Source of the DNA: Helicoverpa zea
Lineage: Eukaryota; Arthropoda; Insecta; Lepidoptera; Noctuidae
Assembly: GCF_022581195.2 (NCBI RefSeq)
Contig: NC_061463.1
Span: 7,068,001-7,132,000 of the forward strand
Direction: 5' to 3'
Length of the DNA stretch: 64,000 bases
Shown: positions 24,971 to 36,800 of the stretch, one piece after another
Layout of the letters: each line of letters starts with the position of its first letter
Numbering within the stretch: the first letter of the stretch is position 1
Program-made: the position numbers and the translations under genes
The notes under the pieces: generated by a model
Seen by the model: only the letters and a program-made list of their open reading frames with translations
Told to the model about the DNA's origin: nothing
Database searches by the model: none

Positions 24971-27900
24971 ATGGCTAATTCAGGAAAAGGAACTTTTCAA
25001 CCAGTAAGTTCAGGTAATTATTTATAACATGAGGTTATATTACAGTCTGTTCACACATTTTTATTTTTAGGACTCAGATGTTCACATTTCGTTCGAAGAT
25101 CAACAGAAAATAAATAAATTTGCTCGTTTAAATGCTAAAGTAGACGACTACAAAGAAGAACTTAAAGTTAAACAGAACGATATGAAAAACTTAGAAGAAG
25201 CTGTGGAAGAACTCAGTCTTGCTGATGATGGAGAAAAAATTCCTTACCTTATTGGTGAGGTCTTCATTTGTCAAGGACTTGAAGATACATTAGTGAGTAA
25301 TAATTTTAAAACAGAATATAAATCTAACTTTATCTATATTTCAGTAGTGATGTGGTTGCGCCGTGCTCCCCAGAGACTGTTGCAGCTCTGGAGAGTAAAC
25401 ACCCGGCAGCATCGGATGACCTCTCCTTCCCCGACCCTCCTGCCCCAGATTCAGATAATCTATCAATTACAGCCAACCAATTGTGCGCTGCTGTCGGCTC
25501 CTTCCGGAGCGGCTCTGCCGGTGGCCTCGACGGCTTGACGCCGCAGCACCTTAAGGATCTGACGTGCTCAAGCGCCGGGGAAGCTGGTGAGTCGCTTTTG
25601 AAGGAGCTGACAGCCCTTATTAACCTAATGCTCTCCGGCAATGTGAACGGAGCCGTTATCGACGTTTTGTATGGCGCCAATTTATGTGCCCTGCGTAAAA
25701 AAGATGGCGGCATCCGTCCCATTGCCGTGGGATGCACATATCGCCGTATCGCAGCCAAGTTTGGCTGTGCCTACTACAAAGAATCCCTGGCCGCCAAATT
25801 TCAGCCCTTACAACTAGGTTTTGGCTCGAAGGGGGGTTGTGAGGCTGCGGTACACGCCCTTTCCACGTATGTAAATAGCGGGAAAGGCGAGGTCATCCTT
25901 AAGGTTGACATTAGGAGCGCCTTTAACTCCGTAAATAGAGATACCTTGTTGACGGAAGTTAAAAACGAAATTCCAAAATTATATAAATTTCTTTGGCAGT
26001 GTTATAGACATTCAACTAAATTACTCTATAAAGACAAAGTTCTAGATTCGGCCGTCGGATGTCAACAAGGTGATCCTCTGGGGCCTGCCATTTTCAGCTT
26101 GGCTATTAACCCTATTATTCGACAGCTAAATTCTAAATTTAATGTGTGGTACCTCGATGATGGGATCCTAGGAGGCGACGCAGATACTGTAGCTGACGAC
26201 TTTAGATTATTAATACAAAAATTCGACTCAATTGGCTTACAACTAAATTTATCAAAATGTGAAATCTTCATCCCTGATAACAACCAACAAGTCTTTTCGA
26301 AATTCCAATCCATAGCTCCAAATTTGACAGTACTAGAAAAAAGTTCCCTTCGCCTCCTGGGATCACCTATTCTCGATGAGTCCTTCACAAGTTATATTAA
26401 TGAGAAAATTCAAAATTTTAATGATGTTTCAGAGAGATTATACAAAATCAGTATACATTCGGCCTTCACTTTGATTCGGTACTGTTGTTTTGGACCAAAA
26501 TTTACTTACATTCTTCGCTCCTCACATATATGGAAGCACCCACAAGTTTTGGACAAAGTTGACCAAATTATCAGAAGCACCCTCACCTCCATCCTCAATG
26601 TGGCCTTGGACGATCGAGCCTGGCAGCAAGCTGCACTCCCAATACGCATGGGAGGTCTCGGCGTCCGCAAAATTTCAAGTGTTAGTTTACCGGCATTCCT
26701 CTCCTCGGTTCACGGTACTGATACATTAACCAGAAAGATATTGTCGTCTTCTGCACTGGTTGATGTTGAAGTACCGTGTTTGACCGATGCGCTGGATGCC
26801 TGGAAAATGGCTACTCCCAATATGGATTTGCCCGGCAACCGCTGCTCTCAGAGACAATGGGACGGGCCGCTCTGTAGCACTATACGGAATAATCTATTAA
26901 ATACGTGTAATAGTGCTGCTGAGCGTGCCCGTTTGTTGGCTGTGGGAGAGTGGGAGTCGGGCCTCTGGTTACAGGCGATCCCGTCATCTAGCATAGGCAC
27001 TATGCTGGATGACACAACGTTCCGCATCGCTACATGCTTACGGTTAGGCGCTCCCTGTGTTGCTCCGCATCGCTGCCATTGCGGTGAAGCCGTCGACAGC
27101 CTCGGGCATCATGGTCTGTCGTGCTGCAGAAGCGCTGGTCGTATTGCACGGCATGCCAGCATTAACGACATTATCCGTCGTGCTCTTTCCACCGCCGGCG
27201 TGCCAGCCGTGTTAGAGCCTAATGGACTGGTACGTGACGATGGAAAGAGGCCAGATGGTATGACGTTGTTGCCATGGAAGTTGGGTAGGCCCTTGGTGTG
27301 GGATGCAACGTGCGTCGACACCCTGGCGCCATCGCATCTTCCCTGCACGGCAGGTCATGCTGGTGCGGCTGCTGCTTCTGCAGAGACCACCAAGCGGCGC
27401 AAGTATAGTAACCTTATTGGGAACCAGAGGCGGCTCGCCCTAAGGAGCGCTGGTGCAGTGAACTCCCTTTCATAAATAATATTATTACTTATTCAAAAAC
27501 TATTGTAAAGAACTACTGTAAATACTAATAAAAAAAAGACCTTTACACATTACCTACCCATCCCACAGCCCACACCCGTCATACCATATACGGCATGCAC
27601 CATCATGTCATAGGTAACGCGCGAAGCGGAGCGCTCGCGATTGCGCTCCAATGAAACAGGATTCAATACATTGCATAATACGAAATCCAACAGGAGTGAA
27701 AGAGAAATTTCACCATAGGCCTGCGCGTGAAACAAAAGATTTTCTATGCAAAAATAGCCAATTTTGGAGCGCCGCTCACGCGACGTTGCCGGTCGGTCTA
27801 TTTTACCAATCACGCGCGCCCGACAGCGATTGCGCGCGACGTTGCCACTCTGATATAAACAAACAGATGACAGATCATACATGCGCGCGAACGGCGAACT

Positions 27901-30900
27901 AATTCGGGATTTTTTAAATTAATAATCACATACGTGTTGAAATAGTACGTGTTACTTATTACTATTAAAGTGAGTGTTAAAATGGACAATTATAATGTGG
28001 AGTTCATTAAAAACTGTGAAAAAACCTTACAAATTCGGCTTGAATTGAAGGCAAAGGGACCGCCACGGCCTGAACTTAACCTTACGCAAAAATGTACCAC
28101 AAAAACAAAAACATATACGCGTGTGTTTAAATCCGAACAATATGTGAAAACACCGTGGTTGTGTGGTTGTGATGTGAGTAACAAATTATTTTGTTTTCCG
28201 TGTCTTTTGTTTGAAGCGGGCACGGCCGGCGGAGGTGAGACTGCTTGGACTGAAACGGGCGTTGAAGACCTAGCTCATCTTTCAATTAAAATGAAAAAAC
28301 ATTCACAATCTCGGTACCATTTGTTGAATGAACTGCAATTAGCGTCTATCGGACGACAAGATATTCGTAAATCTCTAGATTCCGCGTACCGAAAGTCTAT
28401 CCGCGAGTTCAATGACCGTGTCGACGAAAACAGGTATATTTTACGAAGATTAATAGATTGTGTACTATTTTGTGGTGCATTTCAAATTGCTTTACGAGGC
28501 CACGATGAGTCTTCGGAATCCCTGAATCCCGGAATATATAGAGGTTTGGTAGATTTTGTAGCCGAGATTGATTTGGCCATGAAGCAGCATTTAACCAGCA
28601 GCTCCGTTTTTAAAGGTACTTCAAAATCAATTCAAAACGACATTTTAGACGCGATCTACGAGGTTTGCATATGTGAAATACAACAACAAATTAAAAAATC
28701 CAACTTTGTTGCTATTCAGGCAGATGAGACTACCGATTGTTCTACAATTCAACAGTTAGTGTTCATTGTGAGGTATGTACATGATGGTAAAATTTATGAG
28801 AGATTTATAAAATATTTGCAACCTAAAGGGCACACAGCAGAAATATTAGCGGCAGAGATACTGAATGAGCTGGATTCGTTAAATATTGATAAAAATAAAT
28901 TAATTGGCCAATGTTACGACGGAGCTTCAGTTATGAGTGGAAATTCAAATGGTGTGCAGAAAATTGTAAAAGATATATACCCATATGCATATTACGTGCA
29001 CTGTTATGCACATCAACTCAATCTGATATTAGAAAGAGGGGCATGGATTAATAATGCTATAAGAAGTTTCTTTTGCAACCTACACGCGTTTCCGTCGTTT
29101 TTTACGCGTTCGCCGAAACGATCGGAATTCCTAAAAGAAATTGTCAACCGCAGGATACCAGCCGCTCCACAAACTAGGTGGAATTATAATACACGGACAG
29201 TGATAGTTATTCACGATAACTTAGGGTCCCTAAAAGAGTGCATGCAAGCTATCATGGATTCGCCAAACAGTGATTCGAACACATTCAACCAAGCTCAATC
29301 GCTCCTTTCATATTTAAATAACGACGACTTCCTGTATTGGCTTAATTTCTTCGCAACACTGATGCCTCATTGTGAAATGCTGTTTAAATTTTTACAGACT
29401 CGATCTATTGACTCAATAAAAATTACTAACGAAGTCGGCAAATTTGAAAAAATAGTAAGCGAGTTGCGTAACGCAGTGCCGCCGCCTTCGCCCGCTAAAA
29501 AACGCCGGCCGAATAATGTCAGTCATTCGGCAATGCGTAAGGAAATATGTGACGTAGTAAGAATGCAAATAAAGGACAGATTTGTGTATACTGATCATCT
29601 ATTGGCGTCAAAACTTTTTTTTACCGGCAATTTTGAGAACTACAACCAAAACTTTCCGGAAGAAGAATTCAAAAAAGTGGTTAAAACATATGATTTTTTG
29701 GAAAGCTCAAAACTGAAAAACGAGCTAGTAGTTATTTACAGCAGGAAAGATTTCCATAACGCGGATGGCGCGGTAGCTTTACTGCAACACTTTATAGAGT
29801 TCAACCTAGAGTCAGTTTTTGCTGAAAGTATTAAATTATTAAAATTAATTTGTACAATACCGATGACCTCGGTCGAAAGTGAGCGCTGCTTTTCCACCTT
29901 AAATAAAGTGAAAACTTTTACGCGTAATAGCATGACACAGGACCGTTTAAATGCGTTGTGCATGATATCTATAGAAAAACGGCTGATTAATCAGATATCT
30001 GATTTTCACAGAAAAGTCATAGATATTTTTGCACACCAAAAAGACAGACGTATGCATTTTCTCTATAAGTAATTTTGTTTAAAATAAATAGTATTGCTAA
30101 CGAGATGTATTTTAATTGTTTTTACCTTTTGTAACACATTTACAGCAAATAAATTAGGAACTTTGACTTTGAGTTTTCAAGTGAACACCCAAACAATTTT
30201 GTTACAAGCCGCCTCTGTTGGGAACTATACTTTTGAGCCGTTTGGGGTCGAAACGCTCGGACCGTGGGGCCCGAGTTCACGGTTACTTTATAAGGACATC
30301 GCGAAAAGGCTTGTCGACGCTTCGCGTGACCAGAGGGCTGGCTTATTCTTCGGGCAAAGAATTAGCATTGCCATTCAACGTGGCAATGCAGCCAGTCTTC
30401 TGGGCACGTTTCCGGAGGACAGTGATGCGGAGGAATACTTCGACGCCTGATCGATGCTCTTTTATATTTTATGTTTATATATATTTTGTATATAGTATTT
30501 TATTTTTAGTTTTGTATAAAGATAAGTAGTATAAGTTAGTTGTATGTTGTATATGTATATTTATTATTAAGATATTGTAAAAAGTCAATTAAAAACTTTG
30601 ACGCTTACTTTATCTATAGAATCATAGAATACTCCTTTGAAGAAGGTATTGTCTGTTACTATAAGGATGTTTCAAGCTCCTTTTGGTTATTTAGCGTGTA
30701 CAGTAGTATTACTTTGCTCACTCTGACCAAATATTCTGGTTGGTAGAATCTCACTATTATATATTGTTTACATATCTGGCTAGCTCTGATAAAAGAAATG
30801 TTCACCCCCCTATAACTCAAAATGTATTTTATTTACGCATATCAAATTTCTAGTATCTGTTGAGACTCTTAGTCTGTAGAGTCTTACTTGGCAAGTTTTA

Positions 30901-31295
30901 ATAGAAAATTAAATACTTGATTCATTGCGTTTAGTAGGTTTATAACAAGGTGTATGAAAACTTGCCAAGTAACATCATTAAAAAGTAACTATTTTTAACT
31001 GAGGTATGTGTATGGAACTTGATACTTATTCAGATCTCACTTCTTTTATAGGCGAAGCATTCCCATATTATCGAACTTGGCAGCCTTTCACATTTTTGTT
31101 TTGGGTGGGATACTTTATTAAAGAATCACTTTTATTTTTCAGAAATCATTAGATGAAGCCAAGTCACGAAAAGTGAATGAAATAAATGAGCTTGAAGCTA
31201 AATGTGATGAGCTTAAATCTCAAATGGGGGAATTAAAAGCCCATCTTTATGGCAAGTTTGGAAGTCATATAAATTTGGAGAATGAAGAAGATTAA
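24971..31295 (+). CDS. PFDN4: Prefoldin subunit 4
   Basis: Three exons, all in phase 0: 24971-25003, 25071-25292 and 31143-31295 (stop TAA 31293-31295), giving about 135 aa, the usual length for this beta-type subunit. Prefoldin is the cytosolic hexameric cochaperone that hands unfolded actin and tubulin to the TRiC/CCT chaperonin. The match is direct: FEDQQKINKFARLNAK at the start, KIPYLIGEVFICQGLEDT (the beta-hairpin region), and HLYGKFGSHINLENEE at the end line up with human PFDN4. N- and C-terminal helices are coiled-coil type (KVDDYKEELKVKQNDMKNLEEAV; ELEAKCDELKSQMGELKAHL). Intron 2 carries a 5.3-kb retroelement with a hAT transposon inside it, yet all splice sites and the reading frame are intact, so the gene should still work. 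A polyadenylation signal AATAAA is at 31337-31342. Confidence 0.96.
27425..30217 (+). mobile_element. hAT DNA transposon, apparently intact, nested in the RT element
   Basis: TIRs are perfect over 11 bp: CAGAGGCGGCT at 27425-27435 and its complement ending at 30217. The 8-bp duplication TTGGGAAC is at 27417-27424 and 30218-30225, the hAT signature. The element is 2793 bp and encodes one uninterrupted transposase. Perfect duplications and an open frame point to a recent insertion. Confidence 0.95.
27982..30072 (+). CDS. hAT transposase (TTF zinc finger, DUF4371-like, C-terminal dimerisation domain; ZMYM1-like)
   Basis: 696 aa, single exon. I chose the ATG at 27982 (context AAAATGG); no earlier ATG is in frame near the conserved start. 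Cys61, Cys63, Cys71 and Cys74 (CGC...CFPC) form a TTF-type zinc finger near the N-terminus. The RNase H-like core shows ADETTD (Asp248) and QCYDGASVM (Asp313), with PQTRWNYN further on; the C-terminal hAT dimerisation region has PMTSVESERCFSTLN (Glu632/Glu634) followed by RNSMTQDRLNAL. These are the expected catalytic and dimerisation landmarks of hAT transposases related to ZMYM1-type proteins, and none is broken. A basic PAKKRRP stretch could be a nuclear localisation signal. The protein would excise and reinsert elements carrying the CAGAGGCGGCT ends. Confidence 0.93.
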   Translation: MDNYNVEFIKNCEKTLQIRLELKAKGPPRPELNLTQKCTTKTKTYTRVFKSEQYVKTPWLCGCDVSNKLFCFPCLLFEAGTAGGGETAWTETGVEDLAHLSIKMKKHSQSRYHLLNELQLASIGRQDIRKSLDSAYRKSIREFNDRVDENRYILRRLIDCVLFCGAFQIALRGHDESSESLNPGIYRGLVDFVAEIDLAMKQHLTSSSVFKGTSKSIQNDILDAIYEVCICEIQQQIKKSNFVAIQADETTDCSTIQQLVFIVRYVHDGKIYERFIKYLQPKGHTAEILAAEILNELDSLNIDKNKLIGQCYDGASVMSGNSNGVQKIVKDIYPYAYYVHCYAHQLNLILERGAWINNAIRSFFCNLHAFPSFFTRSPKRSEFLKEIVNRRIPAAPQTRWNYNTRTVIVIHDNLGSLKECMQAIMDSPNSDSNTFNQAQSLLSYLNNDDFLYWLNFFATLMPHCEMLFKFLQTRSIDSIKITNEVGKFEKIVSELRNAVPPPSPAKKRRPNNVSHSAMRKEICDVVRMQIKDRFVYTDHLLASKLFFTGNFENYNQNFPEEEFKKVVKTYDFLESSKLKNELVVIYSRKDFHNADGAVALLQHFIEFNLESVFAESIKLLKLICTIPMTSVESERCFSTLNKVKTFTRNSMTQDRLNALCMISIEKRLINQISDFHRKVIDIFAHQKDRRMHFLYK

Positions 31296-31336
31296 TTTTA
31301 ACTTACTTTTACTATAACTATAATTTGCATTAAATT

Positions 31337-31342
31337 AATAAA
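31337..31342 (+). terminator. PFDN4 polyadenylation signal
   Basis: AATAAA 42 bp after the PFDN4 stop codon, in AT-rich sequence. Confidence 0.6.
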
Positions 31343-33873
31343 AAACAGCACTCCACATAATAAATATTTATATTATATATTGGTTTAAGTATATAATCAT
31401 AATTGCTATTAGTAAAACATATTACAGCTGCTTAAGTAAATATCACAACTAATATTTTTGAAAATTTAGATAGTTATAACATTATTATAATATTTCAGCC
31501 ATCTGGGATGAAGCTGTGTACTCATTTGATGATTATTGTTTAACAAAACATTTACTTAAAATAAAAGATTAACTACACATTTCTTTTTTTTTAGACTAGC
31601 TATATGTTTTCACAAAAGTACCTACTGGACTTTTTCAAAAAGTCATCTCCCTGCCATACGTAATGTAATGTTAGAACAAAATCTCAACAACACAAACTGA
31701 TCGTAAAGTTCAGAATCACATGTTGTGCAGTTATAACAAAACACATATAAACGTTACATATCTAACATAATATAATTGATACGGAAAAAGGATCTATTGT
31801 CTGTAATATTTACACATATGTGCATTTATTTGCATCAATTGTAATTGTTTTTATATCCTTTCGCTTTTCCTATAATATTAAAACCCACATTTACGTAGTT
31901 ACAATAGTGCTGATGTGGTCAAAATATAATAAGACAGAACACAACAATAATTGTGTCTGCTACTCAAAAGTATCAATATAAGGTATTACTCCATGCATCA
32001 CCCACTGGCAGACATCACCAAGAGCTGAGAAAGAAACATGTGATGTAGACTCCCATTATTTGCAGTGACAAATCTGGGGCCCGATTCTCCTAATTTTACT
32101 TAAGCAACATACGATTCACATTCGACTGAGATCCAATCCCGACTCAATTACGATTGAGGCGTATGTGGTATTCTGCTATTTTTTTCTGTGAAATAAACGT
32201 TTTTATCCTTTTCTGTCATTCAATAATGAATCATTTTGTCTGCAAATGATTTACGATTGCAATATGATTGTAGAGCAAACTACCGTATAGACCAAAATAA
32301 CAGACCAATCGAATGTCGTTGGAATACGATTGGTCTTATATTAGTAGCAGAGTGCCCGATATGGTTAAAACTGCTATTGCGATTCAATTTCTATTCGATT
32401 TTGACATTATTAACTTAGGAGAATCGGGCCCCTGAATGAATGTATCAAATCTAAGTGCAATGCACAGAATTGTACCGCAAACTATTTACAAGATATATAT
32501 GAGACATGAATCTCAACGTTGAGTGTAAGACGTTTGACACTGTATCAAAAAGTCAATCTTGAATTTTAAACTATGATAAGTGATCATTTCAACTAAATGT
32601 AATTTATGCACAGAGATGAAAAAATAAAAATTAAAGCTAGTTAACAATGCTTAAGTACAAACCATTTACAATACCTATTACTATGAAATCACATTTAATG
32701 TGTATATCTACATTACACAACCAAAATACTACAATGGCCTGATAAAGCATGTATTATTTGCGATTGTAAATAATAACTTGTGTTGAGAGACCCATTCAAT
32801 GACAACTCTTGTGACAAGCTCATGTTGTTAATTAATTTACATGCCACGCCAAAGACAAAGACATACGATTTAGATAAAAGTCGAATCCTTTTCTAAACAT
32901 TCAATCATATCACACATTTCTTGACTAAAATAAATTATAATACTCGATAGGAATCCTTGATAAAAATAGTCACTCTGTGTAATTGCTAACGTAACCGAAT
33001 TTTATACAATTATTTCAATTACATAATTAGTGACAATACTGAAAATGTTTGAACATTTAATAATCCGGTGATCCTTTATAATCGGTATATTTGCTGAAAA
33101 TGAATTAATGTTGTAGGTATACAGCGCGGTGGCGGTCCCAAGGGAACATTGCTCGTGGATCATTTTGTTGCGTCTCCCAAACTGACAAATAATTGCCGCA
33201 CCCACTTTCGCTGGTTCAATCAGAGAGTCCCACAAACGCGGCGCCGCGGCGCCAGCGTCTTTTTCAATTTTCAAATCCACAATTTTCCACCGGACACCCG
33301 GATTTTTGAGTCTGGGCGAGGACGCTCTCTTAATGCGTTAATGTTTACAATAAAAAGGTGCCCGCATTCATTTACTAGATAGGTACACATAGTATAAATT
33401 ACTTATCTCATTTTCTTTAATTTGTAGAAGTAGTGCAAGCTCAAGACTACACAAAAAAACGCGCGAACTAAACTAGAATAAAAGATAGCACAAAAATGCA
33501 AGAAATCAGGTCACATTATTAACTATTCCGTCAGCTATTTCTTTCCCTAAGCTTGCACTTCACTCAATAAGATAGCTAAATAAACGGCGTTACAAAAGTA
33601 TTTTCAAAAATATAATAAGTTATCATAGCCAAAAAATCTACTTTATCATAATTTGTAATATCTAAGCAAACTCTATATCTATACATTTGGTTGTGATTTT
33701 CCTCTTTGCGCTCATTACATATTAGATAAAAATGTAGCGTATGCGTACGGCTTTCGGCTTGACTTTTGTAACACCGCAAATGTTTACGTGTTATGGAATA
33801 GTCTTAGAATCATCTGAAAGTTGTACAACCTAATTCAGGCTCAGTATATAAACATACGTAAATATGTGATGGT
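31343..33873. other. Convergent intergenic region, PFDN4 / NHE8 3' ends
   Basis: Both neighbours point into this 2.5-kb stretch, so it holds their 3' UTRs. A full-length MITE (32077-32431) is annotated separately. A GC-rich patch at about 33120-33320 (GCGGCGCCGCGGCGCC) is the only other departure from the AT-rich background; I see no gene in it. Confidence 0.45.
32077..32431. mobile_element. MITE, 'GGGCCCGATTCTCCTAA' family, full copy A
   Basis: 355 bp with TIRs GGGCCCGATTCTCCTAA and the complement TTAGGAGAATCGGGCCC. It is flanked by CTG on both sides (32074-32076, 32432-32434). The same CTG flanks copies B and E, so a 3-bp CTG (CWG) duplication is likely, which suggests a non-autonomous PIF/Harbinger-type element. 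No coding capacity. Confidence 0.85.
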
Positions 33874-36800
33874 TTAAACACCTCTCTGCAGACTGCTGTG
33901 CGAATTGGAATGTGAGCTTTGTTGTAAACTCTCTTCTTCGTCAGTTTCGCGATCATTCGATATTTTAATAGCTTGATACCACTGGTTGGTAAGATCCGTC
34001 ATTTGGCTTTTACAATCCTTTAACTCCTGAAACATTGATAAAGCAATTTATCGACTGGTATATCTTTCATCTATAAGTCGTGCTTTTATCCGCATTTATG
34101 CATACATCCGATACATCGGAAAATATTGAACGACCCGTGCAACGTGTAACTGTAACTTATATGCGAGCAATTCAATAGTCGCACACTGATTGAGCTAGCT
34201 GAGTCGGTCCATATTTTGATTATTATTACAAGGATGAGTACCAAAGTAACCTGTTGAACATAGACTAAAACCAAATCATTTGGACAGACTGGTTGCTCAT
34301 TCAGTTACTATGTGGCTATAGAGATAAGGCACCTCGCGCGCTAGACGACCACGACCAAAACCGACCGTCTTTCGTAAATCTGGGCCCGATTCTCCTAATT
34401 TTACTTAAGCAATATACGATTCACGTTCGACTCGATTCGACTGAGATCCAAGTGTGCGTTACCCTGGCCAGATGTTGTCGAAAATGGTCATTTTAATCTT
34501 ATAGATAATTAGTTGTGCGTCTTCTGTAATTGTTGCGCACATTTTTAAATTTGTTGCGCTTATAGTTTTTTAATTATTTCACAAAAACATTTCCTGCTGG
34601 AGTAACGTTACCCCAGCCAGACCTTTTTTTTTCTGATGGGAATATTTAAATAAATATTACCTATAAAATTATTTGTAAATTAGTTGTAAATGTTGTGCCA
34701 TATTTTGTATTTGTTCTTTCTTCGGTTGCGAAGTTATTCGAGATTTTGCTGGGGTAACGTTTTCGGTTTTGCTAGATCTTTGAAATGGTTAAGCGGATTC
34801 TTATCAAATTTTGTACATGACTTCCTAGGAATTAGTTTAAATTTGTTCGGCAATAATAAAACCAAAATAATGCGTATCTTAAAGGTTATTTCATTAAATG
34901 GAAAAACGTTTCAATTGGTCCCAGCACCCTCAATAAGAAGTCTAAAGACTTACTTTAAACGTCATTTTAAAGCTTGTAACTGCCTTCAAATGTATATGAA
35001 GTTTCATTAGCATCCTGTAAGTATTTAACAAGTTATGATGATATTCAGTTTTTCACGAGCACGGTCTTGATGCGCGCGGTGTTATTTGGCCACAGGATTG
35101 GATATATGAACTGAATGTTATCTCAATAATTAGTTATATAGATCAGGTGTATGTCAGTAAAATTTCAGCTCAGTACATTGGACAATTAATGAGATAATAC
35201 GATTAAAGTCATTAGGAAGTGAATGACCGTGGTAACCCGACCAAGTTTAGGTGGTTACGAAAAAGCGAAAACGCAGAACATTATACTATCTTTTCAAATG
35301 TTTAGTATAATACACCTTACAATTTCGGTACAGACGCGTACACTGTTGTTAAATACATAATAATAATATAATATTATTTTTATCTAGTTGCACAAACTTA
35401 ACAAAAATCACCGCTAGAGCGTGCCCTAGTAGACATACGTAAGTTTAGTGTTAACTGAAAAAAAACATTGTATATTATTTATTGTCTGTGATCATTACAC
35501 ATTCCAATATGTGTTTATTTAAATAAAAACTGTAACTGTGTATACTGAAATCTATAATTTAAGTAAAAAATAATAGAAAATTAAAAAAAAAGCAAAATTA
35601 CTATCTGTGATTGTTTTTAAGTATAAGTATACTTTAAAAGTTCAATTGAAATGATTATTTTACCTGCCAATAAAAAATCTTTAAAAATCATGTAGTTTTT
35701 TTTTACTTTTGTACACGTCTGTACTAAATTTGTAACACCATACTACATATTTTAGAAGGTACCATAATGTTCTGCGTTTTCGCTTTTTCGTAACCACCTA
35801 AACTTGGTCGGGTTACCACGGTCATTCACTTCCTAATGACTTTAATCGTATTATCTCATTAATTGTCCAATGTACTGAGCTGAAATTTTACTGACATACA
35901 CCTGATCTATATAACTAATTATTGAGATAACATTCAGTTCATATATCCAATCATCCTCCGAGCCTTTTTCCCAAACTATGTTGGGGTCGGCTTCCAGTCT
36001 AACCGGATGTAGCTGAGTACTAGTGCTTTACAAGGAGCGACTGCCCTGCCTGACCTCCTCAACCCAGTTACCCAGGCAACCCAATACCCCTTGGTTAGAC
36101 TGGTGTCAGACTTACTGGCTTCTGACTACCCGTAACGACTGCCAAGGATATTCTATGACAGCCGGGACCTACAGTTTAACGTGCCATCCGAAACACAGTC
36201 ATTGTGATCATTGTGTCTAAGATATACTTAGAAAGTACATACAAACTTAGAAAAGTTGCATTGGTACTTGCCTGACCTGGAATCGAACCCGCGCCCTCAT
36301 ACTCGAGAGGTTGGTTCTTTGCCCACTAGGCCACCACGACTTTTTCATATATCCAATCCTGTGGCCAAATAACACCGCGCGCATCAAGACCGTGCTCGTG
36401 AAAAACTGAATATCATCATAACTTGTTAAATACTTACAGGATGCTAATGAAACTTCATATACATTTGAAGGCAGTTACAAGCTTTAAAATGACGTTTAAA
36501 GTAAGTCTTTAGACTTCTTATTGAGGGTGCTGGGACCAATTGAAACGTTTTTCCATTCAATGAAATAACCTTTAAGATATGCATTGTTTTGGTTTTATTA
36601 TTGCCGAACAAATTTAAACTAATTCCTAGGAAGTCATGTACAAAATTTGATAAGAATCCGCTTAACCATTTCAAAGATCTAGCAAAACCGAAAACGTTAC
36701 CCCAGCAAAATCTATACATATAATAAATCTGTAGAAAAGTAATTTTTGTACATTGAAGAAATTGACAAAAAAAAATAGCCAGCAAGTTAAAGGATAACTA

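Larger units (their letters stand above)
25340..30450 (+). pseudogene. RT–zinc finger–PD-(D/E)xK-like nuclease ORF, split by a hAT insertion
   Basis: The frame is open from the element's 5' edge (25340, no start codon) to 27424, then resumes at 30226 and stops at 30448-30450. RT motifs: ALRKKDGGIRPIAVG, DIRSAFNSVN (motif A), GCQQGDPLGPAIFSLAI (motif B) and WYLDDGILGG (motif C, YLDD instead of the usual LINE F/YADD). After the thumb come a CHC...GHHGLSC cysteine/histidine cluster, RPDG and VWDATCVDT. This order (RT, CCHH-like finger, then RPD...D) resembles the restriction-like endonuclease of R2/R4/CRE-type elements. Removing the hAT plus one TSD copy restores the frame exactly: LIGN is followed by YTFEPFG. 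The final 75 codons encode a conserved-looking tail (GQRISIAIQRGNAASLLGT). Interrupted, hence probably dead. The clade name is uncertain. Confidence 0.8.
25339..30606 (+). mobile_element. RT / restriction-like-nuclease retroelement in PFDN4 intron 2
   Basis: The element lies sense to PFDN4, starting 46 bp after the donor. The 12-bp sequence ACTTTATCTATA flanks it exactly once on each side (25327-25338 and 30607-30618), which I read as its target-site duplication. The left end enters straight into an open RT frame, so the copy is 5'-truncated; the right end is an AT-rich 3' UTR without a clean poly(A) tail. A hAT element (27425-30217) sits inside. Without it the element would be about 2.47 kb. 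Confidence 0.8.

Noticed and set aside
25182..25538. 118-codon frame running from PFDN4 exon 2 into the retroelement
   Set aside because: It reads through the PFDN4 donor at 25293; exon 3 at 31143 supplies the correct conserved C-terminus.
34690..36785. Two ~105-codon frames on opposite strands encoding nearly the same peptide
   Set aside because: They are the two arms of the same foldback element, so the identity comes from the inverted repeat. No known domain.
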